Shown here one piece after another: positions 22,196-33,470 of a stretch of DNA of 64,000 nucleotides; within the stretch, counting starts at the first letter, position 1; each line of letters opens with the position of its first letter. The stretch lies in the NCBI GenBank assembly GCA_047967505.1, contig CM106540.1; one strand, written 5' to 3'. The DNA comes from Dipteris shenzhenensis. Taxonomy: Eukaryota; Polypodiophyta; Polypodiopsida; Gleicheniales. The position numbers were made by a program, and so were the translations under genes. The notes under the pieces are model-generated. The model searched no databases, was not told where the DNA came from, and saw only the letters and a list, made by a program, of their open reading frames with translations.

Positions 22196-24830
22196 AGGTT
22201 TGAGCCCATTGATGGGAAACACTTTTGTGAAGCTTGCAGGATCACCCTTGATGAGGGAAGAAAAGAAAACTTGCCATAGATTGAGTGGATGGAAAAGTTT
22301 CAACAGGTCATTTGTCATGTATGCATATTTAACGATGACTTGAAGTACATTCTAGAATCAGAAAGGCTGAATTTTGCTCCATTTAGGTTGAAAAAAAGGT
22401 CTTCTCTTTCTGAGATCCTGATAAAGGCAAGGGAGTTATGGGTGGGCTGTGGAAAGCCACAAACAGTGAAGGGCAAGAGACCTATATCTGAGTACATGGC
22501 AAAGAGGACTTGGTTCTATAGATGCTTGAAAGGTGTTGTAAACAATAGGTAAGGCGTACCAAGTAATAAGGTTGAGGCAAAGGATCTAAACACTGTCGTT
22601 GCAAGATACAGGGATGTTACTTGCATTGTCTTCCATGAGAACTTAGTGTTTCAAAGCATCGTGGATGTTTGCCAAGCATATGAAACGGGAAAGATATCCT
22701 TTGAGGCACCAGAGCACACTGCAACTCAGAGGAAAGCCCGGGGGATTCACAGGGGGAAACTTATGATATCACGTGAGTGTACAATAGGGGGTTTTTTTGA
22801 AATGAGGCATAAGCTTATACATTAGGGGTGGGGGCCCTTTTTTTTTCCCCAATATTGAATTTAAGCTAGGGGGACCATGTCATATTTAAGAAGGGGGGAC
22901 ATAATATAGGTTACCTTGGGTAACTAGTCCAAACAAGTTTGATTTTGTGTATGGTTTTAAATAGTCATAGGGAAAGTAACCTAAATTTGCTTATTGTGTA
23001 ATCTAAATGCTTGAGAAAGAATATAGATTTAAGGAAAGGGGAGGATATAATGGAATTTTTGTGGTATCTTATAAGCTTAAATAGGGGTGTTTTATCATCC
23101 TACATGGACCTTAAATAGGGGCTTTTCTTGAAGTTCATGCACGCAGGTGACGTCCCCCTTTAATGAAGAGTGAATCCCCCGGGGAGGAAAGAAGTAATGA
23201 AACCGATGTCTATTGTTTGGTGGAGAGCATTAAGGTTTGTTCCAGATGGAGTAACAGAAGAAGTATGCAAGAAGATCCTAAGCGGTGACTGCTTCTTTGG
23301 AAAGAAGAGCAAGCATAGCAACTTGGATGAAGTGGTCACCTGAATGATTCAAAGTGAGGCTGCTCTCTCGACACTATTGCTTTTATTGAAATCTGATGAT
23401 GAGTTAGCCGGCAAGTCAATTGATGTGGATAAGAAGAAAGCACTTAGCCTAGGTTAACTCCTTGATAAGACATGGGCTAGAAAGTGGTTGGCTTCAATGG
23501 ATGCAGATGCCACACCAACAAAGGATCTAAGAGCTAAAATGCCAAATGTTGTTGAGACAAAATATATGGACATCAAGAAAAAGGCCTTGTAGTCCACTGT
23601 CCAAGGAGAGCAATTGTTGGTTTACATGATGGTTCTCCATTCAGCTTCTCCTATGATATCTTGCTATCAGAGAATGATACAAAATTTGCACACATCAATG
23701 GCATTAATACAAAGAATTTCATAACAATGAACGGTCATGCTTGGGAGAAGCCATGTGTATTTTTCATAGATGAATTGCAAGACCTTGCAGTGTCATAGAT
23801 AGTTGAACTTGTGTGGTTTATCATAGAAGGTCCTATGGTAGATAATGAAAGATCAACGTTGGCCCTATTCATGACAGAATCACAAAGGGATGCCTTGTAT
23901 GCAAGTTTGACACCTGCATTTGGGTATTTACTTTCAAAAGTATACCATGCTATAGTCCTACGCAATCGTATAACTGTCTTGGAAGGCACTGCCATTCAAG
24001 TATTGCAGCCTTTCTTGATGTGCTTCTTATGAAGGGGTGGTGGCAATCTAATCGAAATTCCTTTAAGGACTCTTGAGCTTCATTACTTTGAGGACAATAA
24101 GGTTAAGCTTGATGCAGCAATGGTGGATTACAGAAAGCCTATGCATCCTGATGTGATACTAGAGATGACAAAGAATTTACTGAATGATGGGTGGGAAGTA
24201 GCATTGTATCGAATTGGTTTTGCTGCTGAGAAATTGCTACACCAAGGTAGAAATGTAAATGTCATTGATACCCCCCATCAGATTGAGTTCTTTGACACAT
24301 ATTACACTTGCACTACCTTCTTTGAAGAGGAAAATGTCAAAGAAGAGGGTAGTGAGGAAAATGTCGAAGACGAGGGTAGTGAGCCTGAGGGTGATGATGA
24401 GGATGAAAGATCTGAATCCAATGACTTACGCGAAGAAGAAATCCGCACAAAGAATAAGGGTGATCAATTGTCAACTAGAGTGAAGGAGGTTCCACTCATC
24501 ATACGAGAAGGCCCGCGGCAACAAGAAGTAGTAGTACAACATGTCGTAGGAAAAGGTAAGGCTAAAGATGTGGAAGCACTTCCCTTGAATTTAAAAGTAA
24601 GGAAGGCACCCTTGATCTTGGGTGAAGGACATGCAAGTGGATCAAGCAAGGAAGCCTTACCCAAAGAAGGTATGGATGAGGCAAAGCATCATGAGGAGGA
24701 GTTACCAGGAGGCATAGATGGTTCTTTAACCATGACCTTACAGACTCTAGAGCAGCCTACTAGTCAGGTGCTTGGAACTGAAGAGGAAACTACTGAGGAC
24801 CTTGCTACTGAGACTCTAGTCTTAGAGTAG
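22196..24830 (+). pseudogene. Unrecognised protein of the TIR element, decayed
   Basis: I do not recognise this protein. Protein-like segments run in order on the + strand: 22289-22549 (ICHVCIFNDDLKYILESERL, later ISEYMAKRTWFYRCLKGVVN); 22565-22770 (RYRDVTCIVFHENLVF, CQAYETGKISFEAPEH); 23190-23590 (ALRFVPDGVTEEVCKKIL, KTWARKWLASMDADATPTKD); 23590-24032 (VGLHDGSPFSFSYDILLSEN, HAIVLRNRITVLEGTAIQVL); 24120-24830 (MTKNLLNDGWEVALYRIGF, then a Glu/Asp/Ser-rich tail of about 170 residues). Stops and frameshifts interrupt it, and about 22775-23165 looks like an intron or noncoding insertion. No zinc-finger, DDE or RT motif was identified. By position it should be the transposase or an accessory protein; that is inference. 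Confidence 0.55.
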
Positions 24831-25165
24831 CCTATTAGTTAGGACCCTGATAGTCAAGGGCACATTGAGGACATTGGTACACTGTCTTAGAGTAGCCTAT
24901 TAGTCAAGACCCTAGTAGTCAAGGGCCTGGCATTGAGGACATTGGTATTGAGGAACATGATGGCTGATGGCTTTGTAATCACAAGTTCTGAACTTTGCAA
25001 GTTTTGAACTTCTATGTAAAGCGAATATTTAATAAAAAGTTAACTACTTTGTTAATTTCTTTACTCTCATTATTGTGTATAAAGATTGTTTATGAGGTCC
25101 ATTTTATACTTAATGGTGCATTTTAAACTTTGTCAATGTATTTTTATAGTTAGGGGTGTTTTTTA

Positions 25166-25425
25166 ATACCAAGTGAGGTGTATATGTACACCACTTACAC
25201 ATAAAAGGATTATGTACACTACCTTTCTAAGGGGTTTATGCACACCACCTTTCTATAAGAAATGGTCATAAAGGTGCGTGCACACCACTTATACATAAGG
25301 GTGTTTATTTACACCACCTTTTTAAGAGAATTGGTCATCTATTGATGTTCTTAGGTGATAGTAGCTCAATTCATAAGAAGGTATGAAGATGTTTATGTAG
25401 ACCACCTTTGTAAGAGATTTGGTTA
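25166..25425. repeat. Right subterminal iterons of the TIR element
   Basis: Six TACACCACC/T-type iterons (for example GTACACCACTTACACATAA and GCACACCACCTTTCTATAAG) at about 25180, 25212, 25237, 25271, 25309 and 25397, in inverse sense to the GGTGTA iterons at the left end. Confidence 0.5.
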
Positions 25426-25588
25426 TGCATTGATGTTCTTAGTACTTAATCACCAAATCTTTTGTTTTAAGTTGTCAAATCTACTTCAAAAAACAACATT
25501 ACTAGTATATTAAAAAAATTTGGACTATTTTTTAGTCCATTTCTCAAATTGGGCTTTACACAAGTCCAAAAATTTTGAATAGTGTGTT

Positions 25589-26720
25589 ATTAGTTTATTC
25601 TATTGGTACATAAATTATGTCTTCCATTTACAATCTTTACAGATTGAGCTAGTTGGTAGGATAATCCAAATTGTCTTGATAGTAATGGCTTCCAATGGCA
25701 AATTTAGCAGTTATTTGCCACTTTGGGTTATCCATTGGGGCTATGCTCTCTTAAAGCAAAAATGTAATAAGATGGTCATGAAGGTAAGGGAGAAATTAAG
25801 ACCTTGGAAGTCCTATGTTTTGAGCTAAAATTCTAGAATCATTGTCCTTCAACATGATTCCATGGCATGCTATTATAGATCCTATACATAAGTGTGGTTT
25901 GGGGATTAGATTGTTGTTTGTGATGACCCTTGGATTGTGAATGTGCCACTTAGTTTGTGTTGAAAATGCAAAGATACTAGGATTGGAATTTGGAAGGAAC
26001 TATTCTTAGCTTTTCCTCCTAATATCTCAAGTTCAAATCTTGTAGGTATTTTGTTAAGAATACTCCTTTTATTGAGCTAAATTGGAAAGGGGATGAAGCC
26101 TTAAAGGTGATGATGGTTATGGAGATTTGATTTATTTTTCATGTGAATTACACATCATCAATGTTTGTTAAATCAAATGCTAGGAAATTAGGTTTCATTA
26201 ATCTTAGAAGTGCTCAAATGCCTCAGAATTGGGGGTGGAGCTCTTGGAAGCATTTGTGTCTGATCTATTATATTGTCAAGTGGGACACTTTTTAGTCATG
26301 AAAATTTGATTTGGTGTTCTAATACTTGTTAAATAAACAATGGTTAGATTTATTGATGATTGTCATGTAGATTTGATTGGTTTTGCATTTGAATTACACA
26401 CAATCAATGTTTGTTAAATTAAATGGTAGGACATTTGATTGGATTAATCTAAGAATTTCTCAAATGCCTCATAATTGGGGATGGAGCTCTTGGAAGCATT
26501 TATGGATCTATTCTATTGTCAAGTGTAATACTTTTTAGTTATGAAAATTTATTTGGTGTTCTAATTCTTGTTAAATAAATAATAATCCATTGGCTTAGAT
26601 TTATTGAGTGGTAAAACATTGGCATGGATTTGCTTCATAATCATGGATGATCTCTTGGAAGCATTTATGGATCTATTACACTACCAAATGGGCCATGTTT
26701 TAGAAGCTTCAAGATCTAGG
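25589..26720 (+). pseudogene. LINE relic, 3' part (continuation across the TIR insertion)
   Basis: Resumes the LINE begun at 20850. About 25700-25730 gives ATLGYPLG, matching the YLGxPLG motif after the RT catalytic site. About 25765-25820 gives KMVMKVREKLRPWKSYVLS, the usual thumb-region pattern with Lys-Leu-x-x-Trp. About 26220-26290 gives QNWGWSSWKHLCLIYYIVKW, the start of a zf-RVT-like region, which is repeated below. Many stops. Non-functional. Confidence 0.65.
26125..26720. repeat. ~235-bp unit repeated 2.5 times inside the LINE relic
   Basis: Units start near 26130, 26370 and (partial) 26620. Shared strings include ATCAATGTTTGTTAAAT (first two units) and GCTCTTGGAAGCATTT or CTCTTGGAAGCATTTATGG (all three). 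The duplication includes the Trp-rich zf-RVT-like segment, so that region is present in up to three broken copies. Confidence 0.7.
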
Positions 26721-26736
26721 TAAGTGTATAGTCTAG

Positions 26737-27070
26737 TGGTGACTCATGTGTCATGGGGATATTGAAGGAATGCCTAGGAAACCTCTCTCCTACTACTCCT
26801 TGTGGGAGCAATGCAAGCACGAACCATCCTCAAGTGTCACTCTTGAGACTCCTGGATTGTCACAATCAATTTCCATGAGAGGGGGAAGGGGAAGGTGAGA
26901 TGGAAGAAGAGAAGGGAGGAGGGGAATGAAGGGGGTTGGAGTGGCAAATATAAAGGAACTACAAAGGAAACAAGAGAATACTCAAAACACTCTTGAAGAG
27001 AAAGAGAGAGAGAGAGAGAGAGATCTTATTCCAAGCTTCTACATACAACAATGAAGACCAAAGTCGACCA
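26737..27070 (-). repeat. LTR-like direct repeat, left copy (334 bp)
   Basis: Homologous to 33471-33717 plus 44802-44959. On the - strand it begins TGGTCGACTTTGGTC and ends GAGTCACCA, so it has TG...CA ends, and it flanks a - strand Gypsy relic, as a 3' LTR would. It contains a short (GA)n. Against the LTR reading: no convincing polypurine tract adjoins it and the flanking 5-mers (TCTAG here, TTTGG at the far end) do not match. Confidence 0.5.
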
Positions 27071-27119
27071 TTGTGGCACTACTCCATTTTTAGGAGTAGG
27101 TTCTTGTGGTGCTACCATG

Positions 27120-27622
27120 CTAGCTATTGATGTAGAAGCAAAAGCAGAGGTAGTACTTAGTGGTTTGCTCTTGGTCATCGGGGTCACCGGTTGCAATGAT
27201 CTCTGACTTTCCTTTTGATGGAATAGGTTCTTGTGTCTCTAGACCCTTTTTAGGAGCAAGTTCTTGTGTGATTGCCATGGTCATTGATGATGTTCTCCCT
27301 TGTAACATAAGGATTTGAGGGTATGAAGGGGTCACGTGTGACCTTGCTGAAGAGGTTTTTTCCTTTAATGGGCGAGCAATAGGTTCTTGTGGGACTACCT
27401 TTGTTTTAGAGGAAGGTTCTTGTGCGGCTATTGTTTCCATGCTACTCGATGAAGCTGAAGATTGCATTGTGCCTTTGGGGGGTCAAGGGAAGGCATAGAA
27501 GCTATATGGCAAGTCTTGGGTACCCAAATATATGCATTGCCTTCATAGTAGCCCTGAGCTTCTAGTAACTGCTTAGGGATCCACCTTGGGTCAATCCTTT
27601 GCTTCTTGGCTTTGTTGCTCAT
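27120..27622 (-). pseudogene. C-terminal relic with Gln-Glu-Pro repeats, Gypsy-associated
   Basis: Two adjoining frames: 27622-27428 (KQRIDPRWIPKQLLEAQGYY ... WVPKT) and 27467-27120, with recurring QEP(S/I)-type units (QEPSSKTKVVPQEPIARPLK, TQEPIPSKGK). I do not recognise a domain. It sits downstream of the RT relic where RNase H or integrase would be expected, so it may be a lineage-specific tail or an unrelated fragment. Confidence 0.4.
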
Positions 27623-27879
27623 CTCCTTCTTTGGGGTTTCCTTTGTTTAGTAGCTTGCACTAGATCTGGTGTGGGAAGTAAGGGGGGAAGCAAAGTTGCA
27701 TGATGTTCTCTTACTGGATGTTGGAGGGCAATCTCCCCAAGCCGCTCTTAGCCTCTTACTCCTCTTAGCCTCCCCAAGCCGCTCTTAGCCTCCCCAAGCC
27801 ATTTGAATATGATCAACAACTTGTATAGCCTAGTGTGCAATTGTGGCATAGCTATATATGAATCTATGATAGTAGCATA

Positions 27880-28500
27880 TATGCCCAGTAAATCATTGCA
27901 CACCCTTTGCATTAGTAGGGGGTGGTAGCTCCAAGATGAGCTTGAGGTTGTTGTAATCCATAGAAATCCCATGCTTGGATACAACGTGGCCTAATGTTAC
28001 CATGCGTTTAACCCAAAATTGGAAATTGAGAGGATTGAGAGAAATTCTATAGAGACAACACCTGTCAAAAAAAGGTATGAGGTATTTGAGGTGGCCAGCC
28101 CATGCGGAATGTACACACAGGTCATCTAAGAACACCTCTAGGAACTCTCTCAATACTCTTTAAAGGTTGTGATTATCAACCATTGCAATGTAATGGGAGC
28201 ATTGGTGAGCCCAAAGAGCATCGCCCTAGAAGCTTATACTCCCCATTCCATGGTGAAGGATATCTTATCTTGATCCATCATTGCTATGGATGCTTAGTTG
28301 TACCTAGAGAATCCATCCACTGGAAGCTGTAAGACTCCTTTCCTATGACTCTCTCTAGAGCGCTTCGTAAAGGGAAGCGAATAATGGTCCTTAAGTGTCA
28401 CGGCATTGACCTTTTTAAGATCAACACATACTCAAATTTTACCATTCTTTTTAGCACAATGACGATGGGGGACCCAATCTATATTTATCGCATAAATGAA
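27880..28500 (-). pseudogene. Gypsy reverse transcriptase fragment
   Basis: Reads VDLKKVNAVTLKDHYSLPF, then DGFSRYN*ASIAMMDQDKIS, then LFGLTNAPITLQ, then EVFLDDL with the catalytic Asp pair at about 28121-28126. It continues YRISLNPLNFQFWVKRMVTL, GHVVSKHGISMDYNNLK and LPPPTNAKGVQ, the standard Gypsy RT motif series up to the RNase H connection. Several frame changes; not functional. Confidence 0.85.
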
Positions 28501-29399
28501 TCCCTAGTCAATGAGTTTTTGTATTTCCTCCCTCACAATCGTCATGTATTTGTGATTCATGGGATAGGAACTTTGCATCACCGGTTTGATGCCATCCATT
28601 AGTGGGATGGTCTGTTGCATGGCCTTGGGCGACATGCCCTTCATGTCGGTATACTTCCAAGCAAAGCAGTCTTCTTATTATCATAGGAGGGAAATCAAGG
28701 CCTCTTCTTGCATAACTGTGAGGTCATCGTCTATACAGATTGGCTTAGGGTCTTCATCCTCTAAAGCAAGGTCTATTTCCTTGACCTTAGCCACAGACCA
28801 TCATAACCATACTAGTTTACCTCCTCATTAATCCTCTTGGCTTTCTCGAGAAGTATCTTGTGGTCTTGGACTGTGTAGGATTTAAACCACTTGAGGGCCT
28901 AGCATAGGTTAGTCTCTTTTTCTTCTTTGTCCTCCAAGCCTTTTGGTCTAGGTTGCTTCTCCTTAGAGAGTCTTCTTGTCTTTTGCCCTTGAGGCCTTAT
29001 CCTCATGCGGGATTTTGGCTTCAAGAGGTGATTTAGCCATTGGTAGAGGGACTTCCTCTACCTTGAGGGATCCTAAGGGGGCCTTTTTCCTGTCTATCCT
29101 CGCTCCCCAATTGGGAGAGATGTCATGGTATGTTGTGATAGTACCAACATACCTCAGCTAATGGAGGTTAGTATTGACCTTCCTTATCCCCTTTCCATCT
29201 TCAGGTGCCCTCAAAGATTAATCATATTTAGTGGGACTACAGTACTAGGCACCTTAGGATCATACATTGCCATATGTGTTCCTATCTCTTCAGCTGTGTC
29301 TATGGTCACAAGGGTATGCATCCAATTTTAGGAGAGCTCGGGCTCTAGGCAGCGGAGGATATCAACATTTGTCTCGGTCATCTCTTGCATCCTTCTTGT

Positions 29400-29860
29400 T
29401 TGCAGGCTTGGAACACATTTACGTAGGTGGTCCATTGTGTGGTATCAGACTTAGCCATGAATAGGTTACCAGTCATGGGTTGGGACTTCCAGGTCTGAAA
29501 ATTGACTCGCCCAATTTGATCTTCTTTGCATAGATAGATTTGGTTGGAGGACTAATCATGTTTCCGTGCGCATAAAGGGCCTTCCTAGTATAATGTCATA
29601 ACTAGTTGGTTGGCCATGTAAATCCATAACGACAAACCATACATGGTAGGTGAGTCCAAAGGTCTTAATCTTGATGTCCCTTTAGACTCCCACCATTAGG
29701 GTTGTCGCTCCATCCATGAGCTTAACCACTAGATTGGTACACTCAATCTCAAGCCATCTAACTTGGCCTAGCACTATTTGGTGACTATGCTCACCCCTAC
29801 ACCTCCATCCAGGATTGCCATGGCACCCCTATTTTGGTAGGTGATTCAGAGTACATCATT
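29400..29860 (-). pseudogene. Gypsy aspartic protease fragment
   Basis: Reads MAILDGGVGVSIVTK, a D-G-G active-site loop where Gypsy proteases usually have D-[ST]-G or D-G-G, then VVKLMDGATTLMVGV, FGLTYHVWFVVMDLHGQPTS and YDIILGRPFM, the flap and Ile-Leu-Gly-Arg block of retropepsins. Broken by stops. Confidence 0.75.
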
Positions 29861-31027
29861 GGGAATATAGTATTGGCATCATCACTTTCAAAGTATTGGA
29901 TTAATTTATTGATTCATATCTTAAGAAGGTTTGGCTCCTCTGCAGGCCTTCTACTACCTTACTGGGCACCTTCTTAGGGGTGACCATTTGTCCATTCATC
30001 CAATTGGAGAGATCCTTCCAAAGGACATGATTCCCCTCTTAGTACAGTTGCAATAGTCATTTTTAACTCTGTGGACAATAATGCGGGTAGCCCAGCCACA
30101 TTTGAAGGTTTGTAATAGGCTCTCAACCTACTGATTGTGGCTCTTCGAAGCCATATAAGGATATAGGGCCCTCTTCAGAGACATATAAGGATATAGGGCC
30201 CTCTTCTACAGCCTGATGCCATGTGGGGTTCTCTTCAAACATTTTATGCCTTAAGAGAGAATTCCCACTGAAGGGCCACTTGATCCTTTCTCATCCACCT
30301 TTTCCAATATGGGAGAGGCTTTAGGGGCTCTATTAAGGTTTTGTAGTTTGGATGGATCATATCCAGGCTCTTACTAGTTTTGATCCAGTGCTCAAATTTC
30401 TCTTGATAGACTCGTACTAGCTATTGTGCCTCGGGCGGGGCATTGTTTATTGATAGCAGGGTTAGGGTGTTTTCCTTGACCCTTAGGGGTTGGTTTCTAC
30501 TTGTAAATTGGGAACCCTCTTGCATTATCCTTGCCCTTAGGCCAAGGGCTGGTTGGATTTGGAATTGACAAGGTGTGTCATGAAGATGTGGAAGTGGATA
30601 TATGGTAGGCATGTCCTCATCAAATCCACTTAATGTGGTCCTTAACATGTATAGCACTTTAGAGTGGGTCTATGCATCAAGGTACTCATATCATGGTCTC
30701 TTTAACTGGTGGGAGCCATTCAGTACACAAGGATGTATTGTTCATCTTGCATGCTATAATGGTTTATCTGGATGGATTGGTATGGGGAACTCTCATATTG
30801 TGAGGAGTCACTTGTTGAAGGGGCATAATTTGGTTCCTCCTACTTGTTGGGTGGCTGCTCAATGATCAGCTGGTTCATAAGGGTGATTTGAGGTGGTGGA
30901 AGTTGAGGGCCTAAGATATGTGGAGGTAATGGGAGGTTTTGAGCCCTATATTGCCCTTGGTTGGCAGAGAGGTATCCTTGAATGGCCAATTGTCTTTGAT
31001 TGAACTAATTTGGTGGTGCAGGCAAGG

Positions 31028-31237
31028 TTAGGGGCAACCTCTATTGGTACATTGGATGGGAGATGATATTAGGATAGTGACAATGGTCTCCCATCTAGCA
31101 CAATGGGCACAGTAGATCGCCGGCCTAGCCCTAAGGCAAGGGCACTCATTAGTTGGATGGTTTCCCATGCAGAGACCACACCACATGTTATCTCTTCTAG
31201 GGAATAGGAGAGGATTGCTTGGTCCTTCCCTTGTCAA
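31028..31237 (-). pseudogene. Gypsy gag zinc-knuckle segment
   Basis: Encodes WCGLCMGNHPTNECPCL, close to a CCHC knuckle but with CX2CX3H spacing, followed by YCAHC, possibly the start of a second knuckle that has decayed. Confidence 0.55.
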
Positions 31238-31581
31238 TGCCCCCTTAAGCTATTGGGCCACATGATTTAAAAGGTCAGTCGACACCTCATCTATATTTTC
31301 TCCCTTGGTGAGTGGAGTTGCCTCCTTGGCTTCACTCGCACTAATGGTTTTACTAGTGTGGGACACATTCCATGAAGCCATTTGTAACTTTTCCACTTGG
31401 GACTTGTCTTTCATGTTGTCATCTAATAGCATAGCAATCTTGCTACATCACTCAAATGATGTGGGATTTAGCATGAAAGATGGTCATGAAGCTTTACATC
31501 CCTTAGTCCAATGAGGAAGCATGGTAGTAGACTCTCATCGCTCATCCTCTCATGAGGATCGTAGCGAGAGTTTAAACATTT

Positions 31582-31700
31582 GATTCCTCACAATATATTC
31601 CTACAAGGACTTGTTGTCCTTTCACTTTACCTCATATAGTTGATTCCTCACAATATAGTCCTACAAGGACGACTTGTCCTTTCACTTCACCTCATATAGT
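31582..31700. repeat. Two-copy ~60-bp tandem duplication in the gag relic
   Basis: GATTCCTCACAATATATTCC / GATTCCTCACAATATAGTCC, each followed by TACAAGGAC ... CCTCATATAGTT. Confidence 0.8.
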
Positions 31701-31744
31701 TAGTTAATGGGGATTCACCTACGGGAGCGCTGGGGGCAAACCCC

Positions 31745-32100
31745 ACTATAAATGAATTTTTTGAGCATATCCCAGTTAATTTTCTCTTCAGCACTTAAAG
31801 CCCTATACCATTGGCTTGCCTTACCATCGAGGATCAACTTGAATGCATTGGCATTACCCAAGTCACCTATGTCCCAAAAGTTCTACTCAAACCTCTCCAC
31901 ATGGGATACTGGATCTCCCTCTCCTAGGAATTTAGTAATAAGCTTGGAGATGGTGAGTGGTCCGCTCCTCGAAGAGCTGGTATTACTTTCAACGATGGTT
32001 GGCACCATGGTCCCCCTTCCTAGTGCTTCCACTAGGATCCTCATAGCCTCATCATTGAGTATTTTTTGGAGATTTTTTGTAGTGTAGGAGGGGTTGCTGG
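31745..32100 (-). pseudogene. Gypsy gag core fragment
   Basis: Reads DEAMRILVEALGRGTMVP, then PLTISKLITKFLGEGDPVSH, then FWDIGDLGNANAFKLILDGK and WYRALSAEE, the retrotransposon gag (PF03732-like) core. One in-frame stop follows VERFE. The same string order is found at 46290-46570 on the + strand. Confidence 0.8.
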
Positions 32101-32300
32101 TGGGGTGGGCCTAGTGCGATAGTTAGGTGGTACTATAAAAGGTTGTTGGCCATGTAGGTGTTGCATTAAAGTTGGAGAGTGCTTCCCTAAGCCATGATAT
32201 TGTGGTTGATGGTGTAGGAGATTTGGTTCTTACTTAGCAAGAGTTAGGAGCCATGAAGGCCCTAGGATTTGGGTTTTCACTTGCTTTTGCATTGAAGCTC

Positions 32301-32519
32301 ATTGCCTTCGAGCCTGCAGTGCTTGTGTGTATGGGACCATGGACTAAGTCTACACTTAAGGTCAAGATACCAAAAGAAATTCACAATAAGGTAGTTGCTA
32401 GGCTAGGTATAATGTTATTGGAAGCACTATCCTCTAGCTATGCTTCACATCCTAGCACTCTACCAGACCTCAAGTACATGTGTTGGTTAATCTAACAGCA
32501 AACGGCTACAATCAATTTT
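32301..32519. other. Short noncoding interval
   Basis: Between the gag relic and the repeat block. Probably gag leader sequence of the Gypsy element; nothing distinctive. Confidence 0.3.
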
Positions 32520-32910
32520 GGTCACCATGCAATTGTGGCCTTAAAGTAGTGAGTCGATGCATTAGACTTAAAGCAGTGACTTGTAGGTCGCTGCATTGTA
32601 TTAACGTTCAAGCAATTGGATACTTTAAGAAGTGACTTGTTTATAGTGGTAACTTAGAAGTCACAGCATTGTCCTTGAAGCAATGACCCGATTAGAGTAG
32701 TGACTCTTAACATGGTAAGAAACTTAAAGCGGCAGGTCAGATATAGCAATGACTTAGTGGTTGTTGCTTTAGCCCTAAAGCTACGAGTTGCTGACACTTG
32801 TTAGTTCATTCAATGACATGGGACAAAGAGTGATGAGGTGTCAATGATAGGTGATTGACAACATTAAAATAGTGAGTCAGTATGTTATTAAGGCAGCAGC
32901 TTTGAAACTC
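32520..32910. repeat. Degenerate minisatellite, AAAGCAGTGACTT-type units
   Basis: Loosely periodic (about 35-55 bp) recurrences of TTAAAGCAGTGACTTGTAGG-like strings near 32540, 32568, 32620, 32680 and 32730. It lies in what would be the 5' leader of the Gypsy element. Confidence 0.5.
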
Positions 32911-33470
32911 ACTAAGTTAAGCTTAATGCAACAACACACAAATACACTCTCTTGTTGACTAGTTTTTGATGATTTCCTCATATTCTTGAGTTTTAGTGTA
33001 GGGTTTGGAGGCTATAGGGGTTGCTCCTATACGTATTCTACCTATTCAAAGAAGAAAAAAACAAACTTCTTGAGATTGCAAAATGAGATATTTTCTCAAA
33101 GTGACTGCTGTCAACACACTTTAAACACTTCAAAATCTTCTTGTGGCTTAATTTCTTAGTGTTTTTGTGAGATTTTACTACATACATGCCTTTGTAATCA
33201 TTTTTCTACCTACTCCTATAATTCAACTCAAAAAATTAGCAAAAAATAGCTTCAATCACTCAAAATGCTTCAAAGATAGAAAAAGAGAGCTTCTTCTTTT
33301 TCACACTCAACTCTCTCACTTTTCCAATCACACCTCACCTATACTCCACAATCAAAGCTCCTAGTTAATTTAGCAACATTGAGCAATGGGTGCATAATAA
33401 GAGAAAGCTTATGAATTACAAAAGCATACCTTGAAATCTCTAAAAATGGCACAAAAAATGTGTAGTTTGC
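32911..33470. other. Presumed 5' leader of the Gypsy relic
   Basis: AT-rich, no gene. No tRNA-like primer-binding site is seen next to the LTR-like repeat at 33471. Confidence 0.35.

Larger units (their letters stand above)
21387..25588. mobile_element. 4.2-kb terminal-inverted-repeat DNA transposon, superfamily unknown
   Basis: Bounded by 27-bp inverted repeats beginning AACACACTATTC (21387-21413 and complement at 25562-25588) with two mismatches. Directly outside both ends is ATTA (21383-21386 and 25589-25592), a candidate 4-bp target duplication. The flanking DNA on both sides belongs to one LINE, which independently fixes the boundaries. Inside are subterminal iterons at both ends and a decayed, unrecognised protein reading + (22196-24830). 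CACTA occurs within the TIR, but the inverted repeat extends four bases further out and no 3-bp duplication abuts CACTA, so I do not call it En/Spm. Confidence 0.7.
27071..32300 (-). pseudogene. Ty3/Gypsy gag-pol relic (whole unit)
   Basis: Reading 32300 to 27071 on the - strand, the order is gag (32100-31745), CCHC-like knuckle (31028-31237), retropepsin (29860-29400) and RT (28500-27880), the order of a Ty3/Gypsy polyprotein. Stops and frameshifts occur throughout; RNase H, integrase and chromodomain are not seen. Local duplications add to the decay, for example a ~33-bp repeat at about 30155-30215 (CATATAAGGATATAGGGCCC). The same gag family occurs on the + strand at 46250-46570. Confidence 0.75.

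Noticed and set aside
21387-25588. Calling the 4.2-kb TIR element a CACTA transposon because its terminus contains CACTA
   Set aside because: The inverted repeat extends four bases beyond CACTA on both sides, the bases next to CACTA are ACA and TGT (not a duplication), the 4-bp ATTA fits better, and no TNP2-like domain is present.
28102-29464. Several + strand open frames of 60-90 codons over 28.1-29.5 kb
   Set aside because: Antisense to the Gypsy protease-RT relic, which explains the protein similarity on the - strand.
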